A stretch of DNA of 64,000 nucleotides from Cetobacterium sp. 2A (GCF_014250685.1 NZ_JACFAJ010000006.1:1200501-1264500); one strand, 5' to 3'. Shown: positions 51,177 through 60,518, numbered from the stretch's first letter. Made by a program: numbers and translations. The notes: generated by a model not told the origin, from the sequence alone.

Positions 51177-51581
51177 ATGAAAATATTCGTATACGGAAGT
51201 TTAAGAGAGGGATTTTATAACTTCGACATATATATACATGAAAACGCAAAAAAAATTGAAATGGGAGAAATAAAGGGGAAACTTTACGCTATAAAAGATA
51301 AGGAATATCCAGCTCTTTTAGAAGGTGAGGAGACTGTAAAAGGTGAAATAATTACCTTAAAAGATTGCGATATAGAATCGATGGATTCTATGGAAAATTA
51401 TTTTGGTGAAAACAATCCAAATAATGAATACAATAAAGTTTTAATGGATATCAAAAATTTAGAAACTGGAGAGATAGAAAAACTTAACGTGTATGTTTAC
51501 AATACTACCAATCCAGATTTTAATTTTGAAAACCTTACATATATTCCATCGGGAGATTGGAAAGAATATAAAAATAGCTGA
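51177..51581 (+). CDS. Gamma-glutamylcyclotransferase-like (AIG2/YtfP) protein
   Basis: 134 residues of the GGCT-like fold: the opening FVYGSLREGFYNFDIY carries the YGSL substrate loop, and the catalytic Glu is expected in YPALLEGEETVKGE. Enzymes of this family cyclise gamma-glutamyl amines to 5-oxoproline. That product matches the neighbouring divergent pcp/5-oxoproline transporter operon, so the two may belong to one pathway, although this is inference from position. AGGAGG lies 7 bases before the ATG. Confidence 0.82.
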   Translation: MKIFVYGSLREGFYNFDIYIHENAKKIEMGEIKGKLYAIKDKEYPALLEGEETVKGEIITLKDCDIESMDSMENYFGENNPNNEYNKVLMDIKNLETGEIEKLNVYVYNTTNPDFNFENLTYIPSGDWKEYKNS

Positions 51582-51605
51582 TGCATACGCATCAGCTATT
51601 TTTTA
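51573..51605. terminator. Bidirectional terminator
   Basis: AATAGCTGATGC (51573-51584) pairs with GCATCAGCTATT (51589-51600), then T. The left arm contains the stop codon of the upstream gene. Confidence 0.92.
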
Positions 51606-51606
51606 C

Positions 51607-53187
51607 TTATTCTACAATAGTTGTAAATGCTAAATCTACAACTTTCATTCCATCAACAGCTGCACTTATTATTCCACCAGCATATCCTGCACCTTCACCA
51701 ACAGGGAAAAGTCCTTTAACATTTATTGACTCTCCAAATTCATTTCTTGTTATCTTTACTGGAGCAGACGTTCTAGTTTCTGGAGCAATTAAGTTTGCAT
51801 TTGCACTAATAAAATTTCTATTTGTTTTTTCCCAATGTTTCATAGCAATTTTCATATTTTTGCTTATCACTTCTGGGAAAAGATTATTTAAATCATAATT
51901 TTTCATTTTCATTCCATAACTACTCTTAATTTCTCTATTTGTAACTTTATCATTTAGGAAATCTAAACTATTTTGAGTAAGAGCACCATAGTTCTCAACT
52001 AAATCAAAAGTTTTTCTTTCAAGTTTTTCTTGGAATTTCATTCCAGAAAATAGCTCATCTCCAAATTCATTTGCCTTAATTCCCACAACTAAAGCTGAGT
52101 TAGAAAATTCGCCATCTCTTTTTGAATAACTCATACCATTAACTAAACTTCCACCAAGCTCAGATGCAGCATTTACAATTACACCTCCTGGGCACATACA
52201 AAACGAGAATATTCCTCTCTCCTCTTCACGATTGTTAAAAGCTAAGTTATATGTCGCAGCTTCAAGAAGAGGATGATTAACTAAAGATCCATATTGCATC
52301 TTATCTATATCAACTCTTGGATGTTCGATTCTAGCTCCTATAGCAAATGGTTTATTTTCCATGAAAACACCATTTTGATGTAGCATTCTATAAGTATCTC
52401 TTGCAGAATGTCCGATAGCTAAAATTATTTTATTAAACTCCATTCTTTCTTTTTTACCTGCTTTATTAACTGTATCTATAGCAGTTACTTCTCCATTTCT
52501 TATTACTATATTTTCCACCAATGTATTGTAGTTAAAAACTCCTCCAAGAGAAATTATTTTTTTTCTTAAATTTTTAACAACTATTTTTAAAATATCAGTT
52601 CCAACGTGTGGCTTATAGTCCCATAGTATTTCTTGTTGTGCTCCACAACCAACAAGTTCTAAAAATACTTTATCGATATATCCACTTCTTATTCTAGTGT
52701 TTAATTTTCCATCGGAATAAGTACCTGCTCCACCTTCACCAAATTGAATGTTTGAATTAACATTTAAATAATCTGTATTATAAAATTTTTCTATTGTTAA
52801 ATCTCTCTCATCTACCATCTCTCCTCTTTCGAAAATAACAGGAGAGTAACCATATTCACAAAGTTTAAGAGCCGCAAAAAGACCTGCAGGTCCAGTTCCT
52901 ATTATTGCTATTCTACCTAAATCCTTTTTAGGGACTCTTTTTGGTTCAGTAAGAGTCTTGGGAATTATAACATCTTTATTATCAATAACGATATCATTAT
53001 GTAGAGTGACTTCTAGATTATAAACAAATTTGATTTCAGTTTTTTTTCTACTATCAATAGAACGCTTTAAATAGTCTATTCTACAAATATTGTCTTCTTT
53101 TATCCCTCTTTTTAAAACTTCTTTTTTTATCTCTTTATCTTGATTTTTTTCTATAGAAATAGAAATATTATTAATATTAATTTTCAA
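51607..53187 (-). CDS. FAD-dependent dehydrogenase-like protein (COG2509 type)
   Basis: 526 residues. A short N-terminal domain (1-85) precedes the FAD-binding site IAIIGTGPAGLFAALKL (about 94-110). Further family segments are NIQFGEGGAGTYSDGKLNTR, FAIGARIEHP, FCMCPGGVIVNAASE and the C-terminal GLFPVGEGAGYAGGI. This is a large conserved family of uncharacterised flavoproteins; the reaction is unknown. It is a single gene converging on the GGCT-like gene and is not preceded by obvious partners. Confidence 0.88.
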   Translation of the reverse strand: MKININNISISIEKNQDKEIKKEVLKRGIKEDNICRIDYLKRSIDSRKKTEIKFVYNLEVTLHNDIVIDNKDVIIPKTLTEPKRVPKKDLGRIAIIGTGPAGLFAALKLCEYGYSPVIFERGEMVDERDLTIEKFYNTDYLNVNSNIQFGEGGAGTYSDGKLNTRIRSGYIDKVFLELVGCGAQQEILWDYKPHVGTDILKIVVKNLRKKIISLGGVFNYNTLVENIVIRNGEVTAIDTVNKAGKKERMEFNKIILAIGHSARDTYRMLHQNGVFMENKPFAIGARIEHPRVDIDKMQYGSLVNHPLLEAATYNLAFNNREEERGIFSFCMCPGGVIVNAASELGGSLVNGMSYSKRDGEFSNSALVVGIKANEFGDELFSGMKFQEKLERKTFDLVENYGALTQNSLDFLNDKVTNREIKSSYGMKMKNYDLNNLFPEVISKNMKIAMKHWEKTNRNFISANANLIAPETRTSAPVKITRNEFGESINVKGLFPVGEGAGYAGGIISAAVDGMKVVDLAFTTIVE

Positions 53188-53244
53188 AATTAATCACCTC
53201 AAAAGAGATTATATCACAAAAATAAGATAGTTAAAAATAAAATA

Positions 53245-53265
53245 GAAGGTGTTTATCACACCTTC
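53245..53265 (-). terminator. Terminator after the HU gene
   Basis: GAAGGTGT (53245-53252) pairs with ACACCTTC (53258-53265); T-rich on the minus strand beyond. Confidence 0.75.
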
Positions 53266-53287
53266 CACTTTATTTTAATAATTTATT

Positions 53288-53560
53288 TTATTTAATTTTT
53301 TCCTCAAGAGTTTTTCCAACTTTAAATTTAACAACTTTTTTAGATGCAACTTTCATTTTTTTACCAGTTTGTGGATTTCTAACTTCTCTTTCTGCTCTAG
53401 TTACAAGTTCCCATTTTCCCCAACCTACAAAAGTAACGCTTTCTCCGTTAACAAGAGCTTCTTCTACGCTCTCAAGAAAAGTATTAACAGCTTTTTCTGC
53501 ATCTTTTTTACTACAATCACCATTCTTAGCATAAAGATCGATAAATTCTTTTTTTGTCAT
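53288..53560 (-). CDS. hup: HU-family DNA-binding protein
   Basis: 90 residues, a complete HU/IHF monomer. The arm and signature region is GWGKWELVTRAEREVRNPQTGKKMKV, where the Arg-Asn-Pro-Gln-Thr-Gly tip intercalates in DNA. As a dimer it bends and compacts chromosomal DNA. AGGAGGAG precedes the ATG; it has its own promoter and terminator. HU rather than IHF is assumed because no specific partner gene is seen. Confidence 0.95.
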   Translation of the reverse strand: MTKKEFIDLYAKNGDCSKKDAEKAVNTFLESVEEALVNGESVTFVGWGKWELVTRAEREVRNPQTGKKMKVASKKVVKFKVGKTLEEKIK

Positions 53561-53613
53561 ATTCTACTCCTCCTCATATATTAATTCAACGTTTAAAAAT
53601 TAACTCAATATAC

Positions 53614-53642
53614 TATATAGCTACTAAATGCCACTTTGTAAA
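53614..53642 (-). promoter_or_regulatory. Promoter for HU
   Basis: Minus strand TTTACA (53642-53637), 17-base spacer, TATATA (53619-53614). Confidence 0.55.
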
Positions 53643-53679
53643 GTACTATATTGAAAAAAATGTTTTTTTCCTTTTAATT

Positions 53680-53707
53680 TTGATAAAAATCAAAATTATA
53701 GTATAAT
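53680..53707 (+). promoter_or_regulatory. Promoter for the 291-aa gene
   Basis: TTGATA (53680-53685), 16-base spacer, TATAAT (53702-53707). Confidence 0.7.
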
Positions 53708-53744
53708 ATTACGTATTATAAATTTTTATTATAAAGGAGTTCTT

Positions 53745-54620
53745 ATGGAAAACAAAAATAATTTGGAAGAAATTGAAAAATTTCAAGATGAATATATGGA
53801 AAAGTATGGAGATGAACCTATTTCTCAATTTGAGGGACTTTCAGCAAATCAGATGACATATTTAGTTGAAGATTTTTTTGATGAAAATAGTCCTATTAAA
53901 ATATATAAGGAGATATCTCAAGAAGTTTTAGATACAATACCTTTATTACAATTAGTGAAATACTACTTAAACTTGATAGTATCTGAGGGTGGAAGTTTAA
54001 AATTAACAGCAGCTGGATATATACCTCCTAAGCAAGTTAAGGAAATTTATGAGACTGGTTTCATTGTTGATCCTTATGTTGAAAGTGGAGAGATAAAGAT
54101 AAATAAAGAATTAGATTCTATGGTTGTAGAATTAGTGAAATTACTTTCATTCATTTGTAAAATTACTGTGGAAGAAAAGGGGAAAATTATTATAACTGAT
54201 TTAGGGAAAGAGCTTTTAAAAAATGAAAGAGATCTTTTAGAGGTTATATTAAAGGGATACACTAAAGAGTTTAATTGGAGTTATTTTGACCTTTGTGGAG
54301 AAAATCAAGATTTCCAAAGCCACGTTGGATATATTGTTTATTTACTAAAGAAATTTGGAAGAAAGAAACTTCCGATGAATTTATATACTAAAAAATTTAT
54401 AACTGCATTCCCTGCAGCATTTGAAGATTTTATTAGTGTTGAAAATGAGAATATCAGCCTAGAAGAAAAAGAAAAAGATTTCGAATTTGTAATGTATCTA
54501 AGAGCTTTTGAAAGATTCTTAGGATACTTCAATTTAGTTGACGTTTCTTTAAAAGGAAACAATGTAATTATGATTACAAAATCTAATATATTTGACTCAG
54601 TAATTGAATTTACTAAATAG
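53745..54620 (+). CDS. Conserved-looking hypothetical protein, 291 aa
   Basis: I do not recognise this protein firmly. It is soluble and mostly helical, with an acidic N-terminus. The segment KLTAAGYIPPKQVKEIYETGF (around residue 85-105) followed by KIIITDLGKELLKN looks like two winged-helix-type hairpins, seen in some SEC-C-associated and plasmid ORF-3-like proteins. No catalytic motif and no cysteine cluster. AAGGAG precedes the ATG; it has its own promoter and terminator. A nucleic-acid or protein-binding role is a guess. Confidence 0.6.
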   Translation: MENKNNLEEIEKFQDEYMEKYGDEPISQFEGLSANQMTYLVEDFFDENSPIKIYKEISQEVLDTIPLLQLVKYYLNLIVSEGGSLKLTAAGYIPPKQVKEIYETGFIVDPYVESGEIKINKELDSMVVELVKLLSFICKITVEEKGKIIITDLGKELLKNERDLLEVILKGYTKEFNWSYFDLCGENQDFQSHVGYIVYLLKKFGRKKLPMNLYTKKFITAFPAAFEDFISVENENISLEEKEKDFEFVMYLRAFERFLGYFNLVDVSLKGNNVIMITKSNIFDSVIEFTK

Positions 54621-54627
54621 GTAATAA

Positions 54628-54657
54628 AAAATAGGTGCGGATTAACGCACCTATTTT
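54628..54657. terminator. Bidirectional terminator
   Basis: AAAATAGGTGCG (54628-54639) pairs with CGCACCTATTTT (54646-54657); it separates converging genes. Confidence 0.92.
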
Positions 54658-54666
54658 TTATTACTC

Positions 54667-55884
54667 TTACTCTTCTGTTTCTTCTTCGTCAAAGTAAAAT
54701 TCTTCATACATTTCTTCATCTTCATCACTATCTACCATAGAAAGTATGTCTTCTCTACAATTTTCTAAGTTATACTGATCTTCAATTTCTTCTTCAATTA
54801 AAAACTTAAATTCATTGTCTTTAAGAATTGGTAAGAACAAATGGTAAAGAATTCTATCAAATTCACTATAGTAAGTATTTGAACCAAAGATTCCACCTTG
54901 CTTAGAGTTCTTATTTAGCTCTCTAGAGAACTTTGTATGATTAGAGCAATCGTGGACAACTAAATTCCATCTCTCCTCTGAAGCCATCTTCATAAGTTGT
55001 AGAGTGATTTCTCTAGACCAAAGAGGAGATATATACCCTCTTCTAGACATGTACATTTTTTCTCCAGTGTAGTTGTTTATATTATCTTCACCAAAATGTA
55101 GCTCAGCACAATTTATAAAATCTATTCCTGTTTCTAAAATAGCATCTTTTTTCTTTAGAAATGTTTCTAAAAATTCTGGAGTCATAGGTGTTTCTATTCC
55201 AACCATAGGGAAATACTTCTTAGCTATTTTCATAGCTTCAATAACTTTGTCACTACAATTACTAGCTCCGAGATTAAATCTTAATTCGTTTAATCCAGCA
55301 TCAGCTAAAGCTTTTAAATTTTCCTCTGTAGAAAGAGTTCCGTTAGTATACATATGTTGGTATATACCAGCATCGGCTAATTTTTTAACCATTCCATAAT
55401 ATTTTTCTATTTCTAAGAAAGGCTCTAGGTATACATAGGCAATACCTGAAGGTTTTTGTTGGATACTTAGTAATAGTTCAATATCTTCTTCATAATATAG
55501 ATTTTCTCCAATTTCCCACATATTATTTGGAATCTTATCTTGGTTATCTATATTGTCATGGTAATAACAGAATTTACATGTAAGATTACATTGGTGAGTT
55601 TTTCTAATTCCACCAAGTCCTGTTCCAAATAAACAAGAGATACATCCTTTTGGAAACTTTTCTTTATCTCCCACAAAGTGAGTTCTTCCCTTTAAAGTTT
55701 CAAGAGTAGGAATTTCATTTTGCAAATCTTTGTGTTTTTTATTTACACTTAACTCTATTTGTCTAAATATAGCCTCTATAACGTCGCTATATTGATTATA
55801 AATATCTTTTTTGTTTCCTGGAAGCTCAGAAAGAAATTCAAACCATTCTAAAGCATCTTGTTTTGATATATTCATATAATTCAT
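54667..55884 (-). CDS. Radical SAM protein of unknown function
   Basis: 405 residues. The radical SAM cluster motif is HQCNLTCKFCYY (CxxxCxxC). Just before it lies a second cysteine pair in GCISCLFGTGLGGIRKT, which may form part of the substrate or cluster site. A TIM-barrel core (to about 330) includes YVYLEPFLEIEKYYG, MYTNGTLS and ELRFNLGASN. The C-terminus is very acidic (DSDEDEEMYEEFYFDEEETEE). No target peptide gene or partner adjoins it. It resembles peptide- or tRNA-modifying radical SAM enzymes only in general layout. Confidence 0.82.
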   Translation of the reverse strand: MNYMNISKQDALEWFEFLSELPGNKKDIYNQYSDVIEAIFRQIELSVNKKHKDLQNEIPTLETLKGRTHFVGDKEKFPKGCISCLFGTGLGGIRKTHQCNLTCKFCYYHDNIDNQDKIPNNMWEIGENLYYEEDIELLLSIQQKPSGIAYVYLEPFLEIEKYYGMVKKLADAGIYQHMYTNGTLSTEENLKALADAGLNELRFNLGASNCSDKVIEAMKIAKKYFPMVGIETPMTPEFLETFLKKKDAILETGIDFINCAELHFGEDNINNYTGEKMYMSRRGYISPLWSREITLQLMKMASEERWNLVVHDCSNHTKFSRELNKNSKQGGIFGSNTYYSEFDRILYHLFLPILKDNEFKFLIEEEIEDQYNLENCREDILSMVDSDEDEEMYEEFYFDEEETEE

Positions 55885-55983
55885 TCACCTTTTATTTTTT
55901 GTCTTATTTTTTATACATTTTCAATTTTAATATTATAACAGAATATCTAAAAAAACTCTACTATTTATGTTATAATTATTTCT

Positions 55984-56628
55984 ATGAAGATAAATTATGA
56001 TAAAGAGATGGAAAAAATAATAGATGCTATAAAAAAAAATAAAGAAAAAAATGAAAAACCTAAACTTTTAATTCAATCATGCTGTGCTCCTTGTTCGGCA
56101 GCTATACTTGAATACTTAAGAGAATTTTTTGAAATAACAATTTATTTCTATAATCCTAATATAACATTTGAAGAGGAGTATAAATTAAGACTTGAGGAAC
56201 AAAAACATTATGACAAACAATTAGGCTATGATATGACTATAATAGGGGGAGAATACAATCCTAAAAAAGATTTCTTTCAAAAGGTTATAGGATTGGAAAA
56301 AGAACCAGAAGGTGGAAAAAGATGCTATGAATGCTATCATCTAAGAATGGAAGCGACCGCTATTAAAGCTAAAGAATTAGGATTTGATTATTTCACAACT
56401 GCTCTTAGTATAAGTCCCATGAAAAATTCACAATGGATAAATGAAATAGGAAAGGAACTAGAGGAGAGACACGAGGTTAAATTTTTATTTGGAGATTTTA
56501 AAAAACGTAGCAGATATTTAAGAAGTGTACAGCTAACAAAGGAACATAATCTATATAGACAAGATTATTGTGGATGTGTATTTTCTATTAGGACAAATAA
56601 AGATAGAAGTGAGGAAACAAATGAATAA
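55984..56628 (+). CDS. queH: Epoxyqueuosine reductase QueH
   Basis: 214 residues, former DUF208. QueH reduces epoxyqueuosine to queuosine in tRNA, the last step of Q biosynthesis, as a non-orthologous replacement of QueG. The iron-sulfur and metal cysteines are in IQSCCAPCSA (near 27-36), GKRCYECY (near 102-109) and DYCGCVFS (near 196-201). YFYNPNITFEEEY is also typical. No other queuosine gene is in the window. Its end overlaps the next gene by 8 bases. Confidence 0.92.
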   Translation: MKINYDKEMEKIIDAIKKNKEKNEKPKLLIQSCCAPCSAAILEYLREFFEITIYFYNPNITFEEEYKLRLEEQKHYDKQLGYDMTIIGGEYNPKKDFFQKVIGLEKEPEGGKRCYECYHLRMEATAIKAKELGFDYFTTALSISPMKNSQWINEIGKELEERHEVKFLFGDFKKRSRYLRSVQLTKEHNLYRQDYCGCVFSIRTNKDRSEETNE

Positions 56629-57532
56629 TAGACGTTTTTTTTCTTTAAACGACTACTTTAAGGATAAATTCAATGAAAAAATTTATAAGGTATCTTTAGA
56701 TGGCGGATTTACATGTCCGAATAGAGATGGAAAAGTTGCTACGGGAGGATGTCTTTTTTGCTCTGAATCTGGAAGTGGAGATTTTGCAGGGAATAAAACA
56801 GAATCTATAAATAGCCAGATAGAACAACAATTAAATCTTATAAAGGATAAATTTCCCACTGGTAAAGTAATAGCTTATTTTCAAAACTTTACAAATACTT
56901 ATGGAGAAATTAAGCACTTGAGAAAAATATTTTATGAGGCATTGGCTCATGAAAGAGTCATAGGGATAGCTATAGGGACTAGACCAGATTGTCTTCCAGA
57001 TGAAGTTTTAGATCTTCTTTCTGAAATTAATGAAAAATATTTTTTATGGATAGAGCTTGGATTACAAACGATTGATGAAAAAGTTATAAAAATTATAAAT
57101 AGAGCTTATTCCACAGATGTGTATATTGATGCAATGAAAAAATTAAATCTAAGAAATATAAAGGTAGTTACTCATCTGATACTAGGATTACCTGAAGAAT
57201 CAAAAAAGGGAACGTTTAATGCAGCTCTACTAGTAGCCAGAGAAAAATCTTGGGGAATTAAACTTCATTCTCTACATATATTAAAGGCAACACCTCTTGC
57301 AAGATACTATGAGAAACAAAAATTTAAAGTTTTAACTAAAGAGGAATATATTGAAATGATTGTAGATATAATTGAAGTGCTACCAAAAGATATGGTAATT
57401 CATAGGCTCACTGGAGATGGGAAATCTGAAGATGTTATAGAACCACTTTGGAGTTTAAATAAGAGAGATGTGCTGAATGGAATAGAAAAAGAATTAAAAA
57501 ATAGAAATACTCATCAAGGTAAGAAGGAGTGA
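56621..57532 (+). CDS. Radical SAM protein, YhcC family (TIGR01212 type)
   Basis: 303 residues. The radical SAM cysteines lie in FTCPNRDGKVATGGCLFCS, a spacing characteristic of the YhcC/TIGR01212 family, followed by YFQNFTNTYGE, GTRPDCLPDEVLDLL and WIELGLQTIDE. YhcC-type enzymes are related to Elp3-like radical SAM domains; the function is unproven. The open frame extends 17 codons into queH, but GAGG lies 8 bases before the ATG at 56621. Overlap with queH suggests coupling and perhaps a tRNA-related role. Confidence 0.88.
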   Translation: MNNRRFFSLNDYFKDKFNEKIYKVSLDGGFTCPNRDGKVATGGCLFCSESGSGDFAGNKTESINSQIEQQLNLIKDKFPTGKVIAYFQNFTNTYGEIKHLRKIFYEALAHERVIGIAIGTRPDCLPDEVLDLLSEINEKYFLWIELGLQTIDEKVIKIINRAYSTDVYIDAMKKLNLRNIKVVTHLILGLPEESKKGTFNAALLVAREKSWGIKLHSLHILKATPLARYYEKQKFKVLTKEEYIEMIVDIIEVLPKDMVIHRLTGDGKSEDVIEPLWSLNKRDVLNGIEKELKNRNTHQGKKE

Positions 57533-57536
57533 AATA

Positions 57537-58394
57537 TTGAGTAGTGTCTTAATAAAAATAAAAGAGATGGAAACCCAGTTGACGAAAGCTGAAGTTGAGA
57601 TAGCTAAATATATACTTTCTAATCCAAATGAGATAATGAGGCTAAATGCTAATGATATTGCTAATATAACTGGATCTAGCCAAGCTACAATTGTTAGATT
57701 TTCAAAGAAGCTTGGATATTCTGGTTTCTCAGATTTTAAGATTGCCTTAACTAGTGATATGGGGAAAGTTGAAAACAGCAATATAAATATAATTCATGAA
57801 GAGATAAAAATAAATGATAGCACAGCACTAATAGGACAAAAGATAATTTTTAAAAATAAGAAAACAATAGATGACACCTATAAAGTTATAGATTTTGATG
57901 AGTTAGATAAAGCGGTTGAACTATTAGACGAAAGTAAAAGAATATTCATAATTGCTAGTGGATATTCTGGAATTACAGCTAGAGATTTTCAATATAAACT
58001 TTTGGAACTAGGAAAAGCAGCAATATATGAAAATGATACGCATATACAGTTTTCAAATATCTCAACTTTAACAAAGGGAGATTTAGTCTTTGTGATTTCT
58101 CATAGTGGAAAATCATCAGATGTTTACAGTTTGTTAAAAGCTGTAAAAAAAAGAGAGATTAAAATAATAACCTTAACGCAATTTTCTCCAAATCCAGTTA
58201 AAGATTTAGGGGATGTCAAACTTAGTACTGTAGTAGAGAAAAATAGTTTTAGAAGCACTGCCCTCTCCTCTAGAATTGCTCAGATGACAGTTATAGATAT
58301 AATATATGTAAAGTTAATACAAAAAAATAAAAAATTGGCTGAAAAATATATTGGAGACGCAATTGAAATGGTTAAAGAAATTAAAATGAAATAA
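57537..58394 (+). CDS. RpiR-family regulator, likely controls nagBA
   Basis: 285 residues: helix-turn-helix (about 33-62, LNANDIANITGSSQATIVRFSK) and SIS domain (about 130-265, RIFIIASGYSGITARDF, VFVISHSGKSSDVYSLL). The start is TTG at 57537 preceded by AAGGAGTG. It stands 4 bases after the YhcC gene and 114 bases before nagB. Amino-sugar phosphates are common ligands of such SIS-domain regulators, so control of the adjacent glucosamine-6-phosphate genes is probable, though not proved by any visible operator. Confidence 0.85.
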   Translation: MSSVLIKIKEMETQLTKAEVEIAKYILSNPNEIMRLNANDIANITGSSQATIVRFSKKLGYSGFSDFKIALTSDMGKVENSNINIIHEEIKINDSTALIGQKIIFKNKKTIDDTYKVIDFDELDKAVELLDESKRIFIIASGYSGITARDFQYKLLELGKAAIYENDTHIQFSNISTLTKGDLVFVISHSGKSSDVYSLLKAVKKREIKIITLTQFSPNPVKDLGDVKLSTVVEKNSFRSTALSSRIAQMTVIDIIYVKLIQKNKKLAEKYIGDAIEMVKEIKMK

Positions 58395-58441
58395 AATTTC
58401 ATAATTAAATAAAAAAAAAGAATTAAATTTTCTTAAATGTG

Positions 58442-58470
58442 TTGACTTTTATCTATTGAAATGTTATTTT
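58442..58470 (+). promoter_or_regulatory. Promoter of nagBA
   Basis: TTGACT (58442-58447), 17-base spacer, TATTTT (58465-58470) with TGT extended -10. Confidence 0.6.
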
Positions 58471-58508
58471 TATTTAAAGAGTATTAAAATGACTATGGAG
58501 GAATTGAT

Positions 58509-59342
58509 ATGAGAGTAATAATAACAGAACAAACTATTGGAGATTGGGCAGCAGTATATGTAGCTAGAAAGATATTAGAATTTAATCCTACAGAAGAAAG
58601 ACCATTTGTTTTAGGGTTGCCAACTGGATCTACTCCTCTCTCAATGTATAAAAGACTTATACAATTCTGTAAAGATGGGATTATTTCTTTTGAGAATATT
58701 GTGACTTTCAATATGGATGAATATGTAGGTCTTGAACCTACAGACAAACAAAGTTATCATTATTTTATGTATGAAAATTTCTTTAATCATATTAATATAA
58801 AAGAAGAAAATATAAATCTTCTAAATGGAATGGCAACTGATTATAAGGCTGAATGTAGAAGATATGAAGAAAAAATAAGAGATGTTGGTGGAATAAATTT
58901 ATTTCTTGGTGGAATAGGACCAGATGGTCATATAGCATTTAATGAACCAGGATCATCTCTTTCATCTAGAACTAGAGATAAAGAACTTACGATGGATACA
59001 ATAATTGCAAATGCTAGATTTTTTGGTGGAGATATAAATAAAGTTCCTAAACTTGCTTTAACTGTAGGCGTTGGAACAATTTTAGATGCAGAAGAAGTTT
59101 TGATTATGGTGAATGGTCATAATAAGGCAAGGGCTCTACATAATTGTGTGGAAAATGGTGTGAATCACATGTGGACAGTTTCTGCTCTACAACTTCATCC
59201 AAAAGGAATAATTGTATCTGATGAAGCTGCAACATCTGAATTGAAAGTTGGAACTTACAGATACTTTAAAGATATAGAAAAAGAGAATTTAAATTGTGAC
59301 AAGCTAATAAAAAATCTTTATTTTGAAATAAAAGGAGAGTAG
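58509..59342 (+). CDS. nagB: Glucosamine-6-phosphate deaminase
   Basis: 277 residues. It converts glucosamine 6-phosphate to fructose 6-phosphate and ammonia. Signature parts: [16 protein letters not shown] (about 35-50), FNMDEYVGL (catalytic Asp), [23 protein letters not shown] (catalytic His with the allosteric/phosphate residues). Length and the long C-terminus match the hexameric, E. coli-like NagB class rather than the short Bacillus class. nagA follows after 2 bases. Confidence 0.96.
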   Translation: MRVIITEQTIGDWAAVYVARKILEFNPTEERPFVLGLPTGSTPLSMYKRLIQFCKDGIISFENIVTFNMDEYVGLEPTDKQSYHYFMYENFFNHINIKEENINLLNGMATDYKAECRRYEEKIRDVGGINLFLGGIGPDGHIAFNEPGSSLSSRTRDKELTMDTIIANARFFGGDINKVPKLALTVGVGTILDAEEVLIMVNGHNKARALHNCVENGVNHMWTVSALQLHPKGIIVSDEAATSELKVGTYRYFKDIEKENLNCDKLIKNLYFEIKGE

Positions 59343-59344
59343 TT

Positions 59345-60484
59345 ATGTTTGCTATAATAAACGGGAAAGTATTTAATGGAGATATATTTTTACATGGAAA
59401 GTGTGTTGTAGTAAAAAATAATGAAATTTTAAATATCATAAATGAAGATGAATTGGATGAAAGATTTCCAGATATAAAAAAAATAGACGCAGAAAATGGA
59501 TATATAACTCCTGGATTTATTGATTTACAATTGAACGGATGCGGGGGAGTTCTTTTTAATGATTCTATAACTAGAGAAACTTTAAAGATAATGAATAAAA
59601 CTAATTTGAAATATGGATGTACTTCGTACCTTCCAACTCTTATAACAACTGGAGATAAAAATATAATATCAGCTATAAATCTAATAGAGTCTATGGATGA
59701 TAAAGAAGAAGTTGGAGTTTTAGGATTACATATAGAGGGACCATATATATCTGTAAAGAAAAAAGGAATACATAATGCAGATTTTATAAGAGAATTAGAT
59801 GCTGACATGACCGATGTAATTTCAAAAGCTGGAGGAGAGATAGTTAAAATTATAACTATTGCTCCAGAAAATACAAAGGGAGAATATATATCAGTTCTAT
59901 CTAAATCAGGAATAAAAGTTTCTCTTGGTCATACGAATGCTACCTATAAAGAAATTGAAGATAAAAAAATATACGGGATTACATTAGCAACTCATCTTTT
60001 TAATGGGATGTCTTCTTTTAATCATAGAGAGCCTGGCGCAGCTGGTGCAGTTCTAGATATGGATATATCTGCCGGTATAATTGTTGATGGATTCCATGTA
60101 GATTATGCTGCTATTAGGCTAGCTCACAAAGTTATGAGAGAAAGACTCTATCTAGTAACAGACGCTGTGTCACCAGTAGGAACAAATATGGAATATTTTT
60201 ACTTTGAAGGAAATAAAGTTTATTATAAAGATGGAAAATGTTTTGGAGAGGATGGAACTCTTGGAGGTTCGGCTCTCACAATGGATGTTGGAGTTAAAAA
60301 CTTGGTAGAAAAAGTTGGAGTGTCTTTAGAGGAAGCAATTAGAATGGCAACTCTATATCCGGCGAAGGCAATTTCTGTAGAAGATAGATATGGGAAACTA
60401 CAACCAGGTCATATAGCTGATATAGTTATCTTAAATAAAAATATTCAGGTTGAAAAAGTTTTTTCAAAAGGAAAATTAATTTAA
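59345..60484 (+). CDS. nagA: N-acetylglucosamine-6-phosphate deacetylase
   Basis: 379 residues, amidohydrolase fold. It removes the acetyl group from GlcNAc-6-phosphate to feed NagB. Metal and catalytic residues are recognisable: the HIEGPYIS strand (Glu), SLGHTNAT (His), LATHLFNGMSSFNHREPG (His) and VTDAVSPVG (catalytic Asp). The N-terminal DLQLNGCGGVLFND takes the place of HxH found in some relatives. The 2-base gap to nagB indicates one operon for amino-sugar use or cell-wall recycling. Confidence 0.95.
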   Translation: MFAIINGKVFNGDIFLHGKCVVVKNNEILNIINEDELDERFPDIKKIDAENGYITPGFIDLQLNGCGGVLFNDSITRETLKIMNKTNLKYGCTSYLPTLITTGDKNIISAINLIESMDDKEEVGVLGLHIEGPYISVKKKGIHNADFIRELDADMTDVISKAGGEIVKIITIAPENTKGEYISVLSKSGIKVSLGHTNATYKEIEDKKIYGITLATHLFNGMSSFNHREPGAAGAVLDMDISAGIIVDGFHVDYAAIRLAHKVMRERLYLVTDAVSPVGTNMEYFYFEGNKVYYKDGKCFGEDGTLGGSALTMDVGVKNLVEKVGVSLEEAIRMATLYPAKAISVEDRYGKLQPGHIADIVILNKNIQVEKVFSKGKLI

Positions 60485-60490
60485 AAGTTA

Positions 60491-60518
60491 AAAAGAGGGA
60501 GCTGCTCCCTCTTTTTTT
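60491..60518 (+). terminator. Rho-independent terminator after nagBA
   Basis: AAAAGAGGGAG and CTCCCTCTTTT form the stem with loop CTG, then T. Confidence 0.88.
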
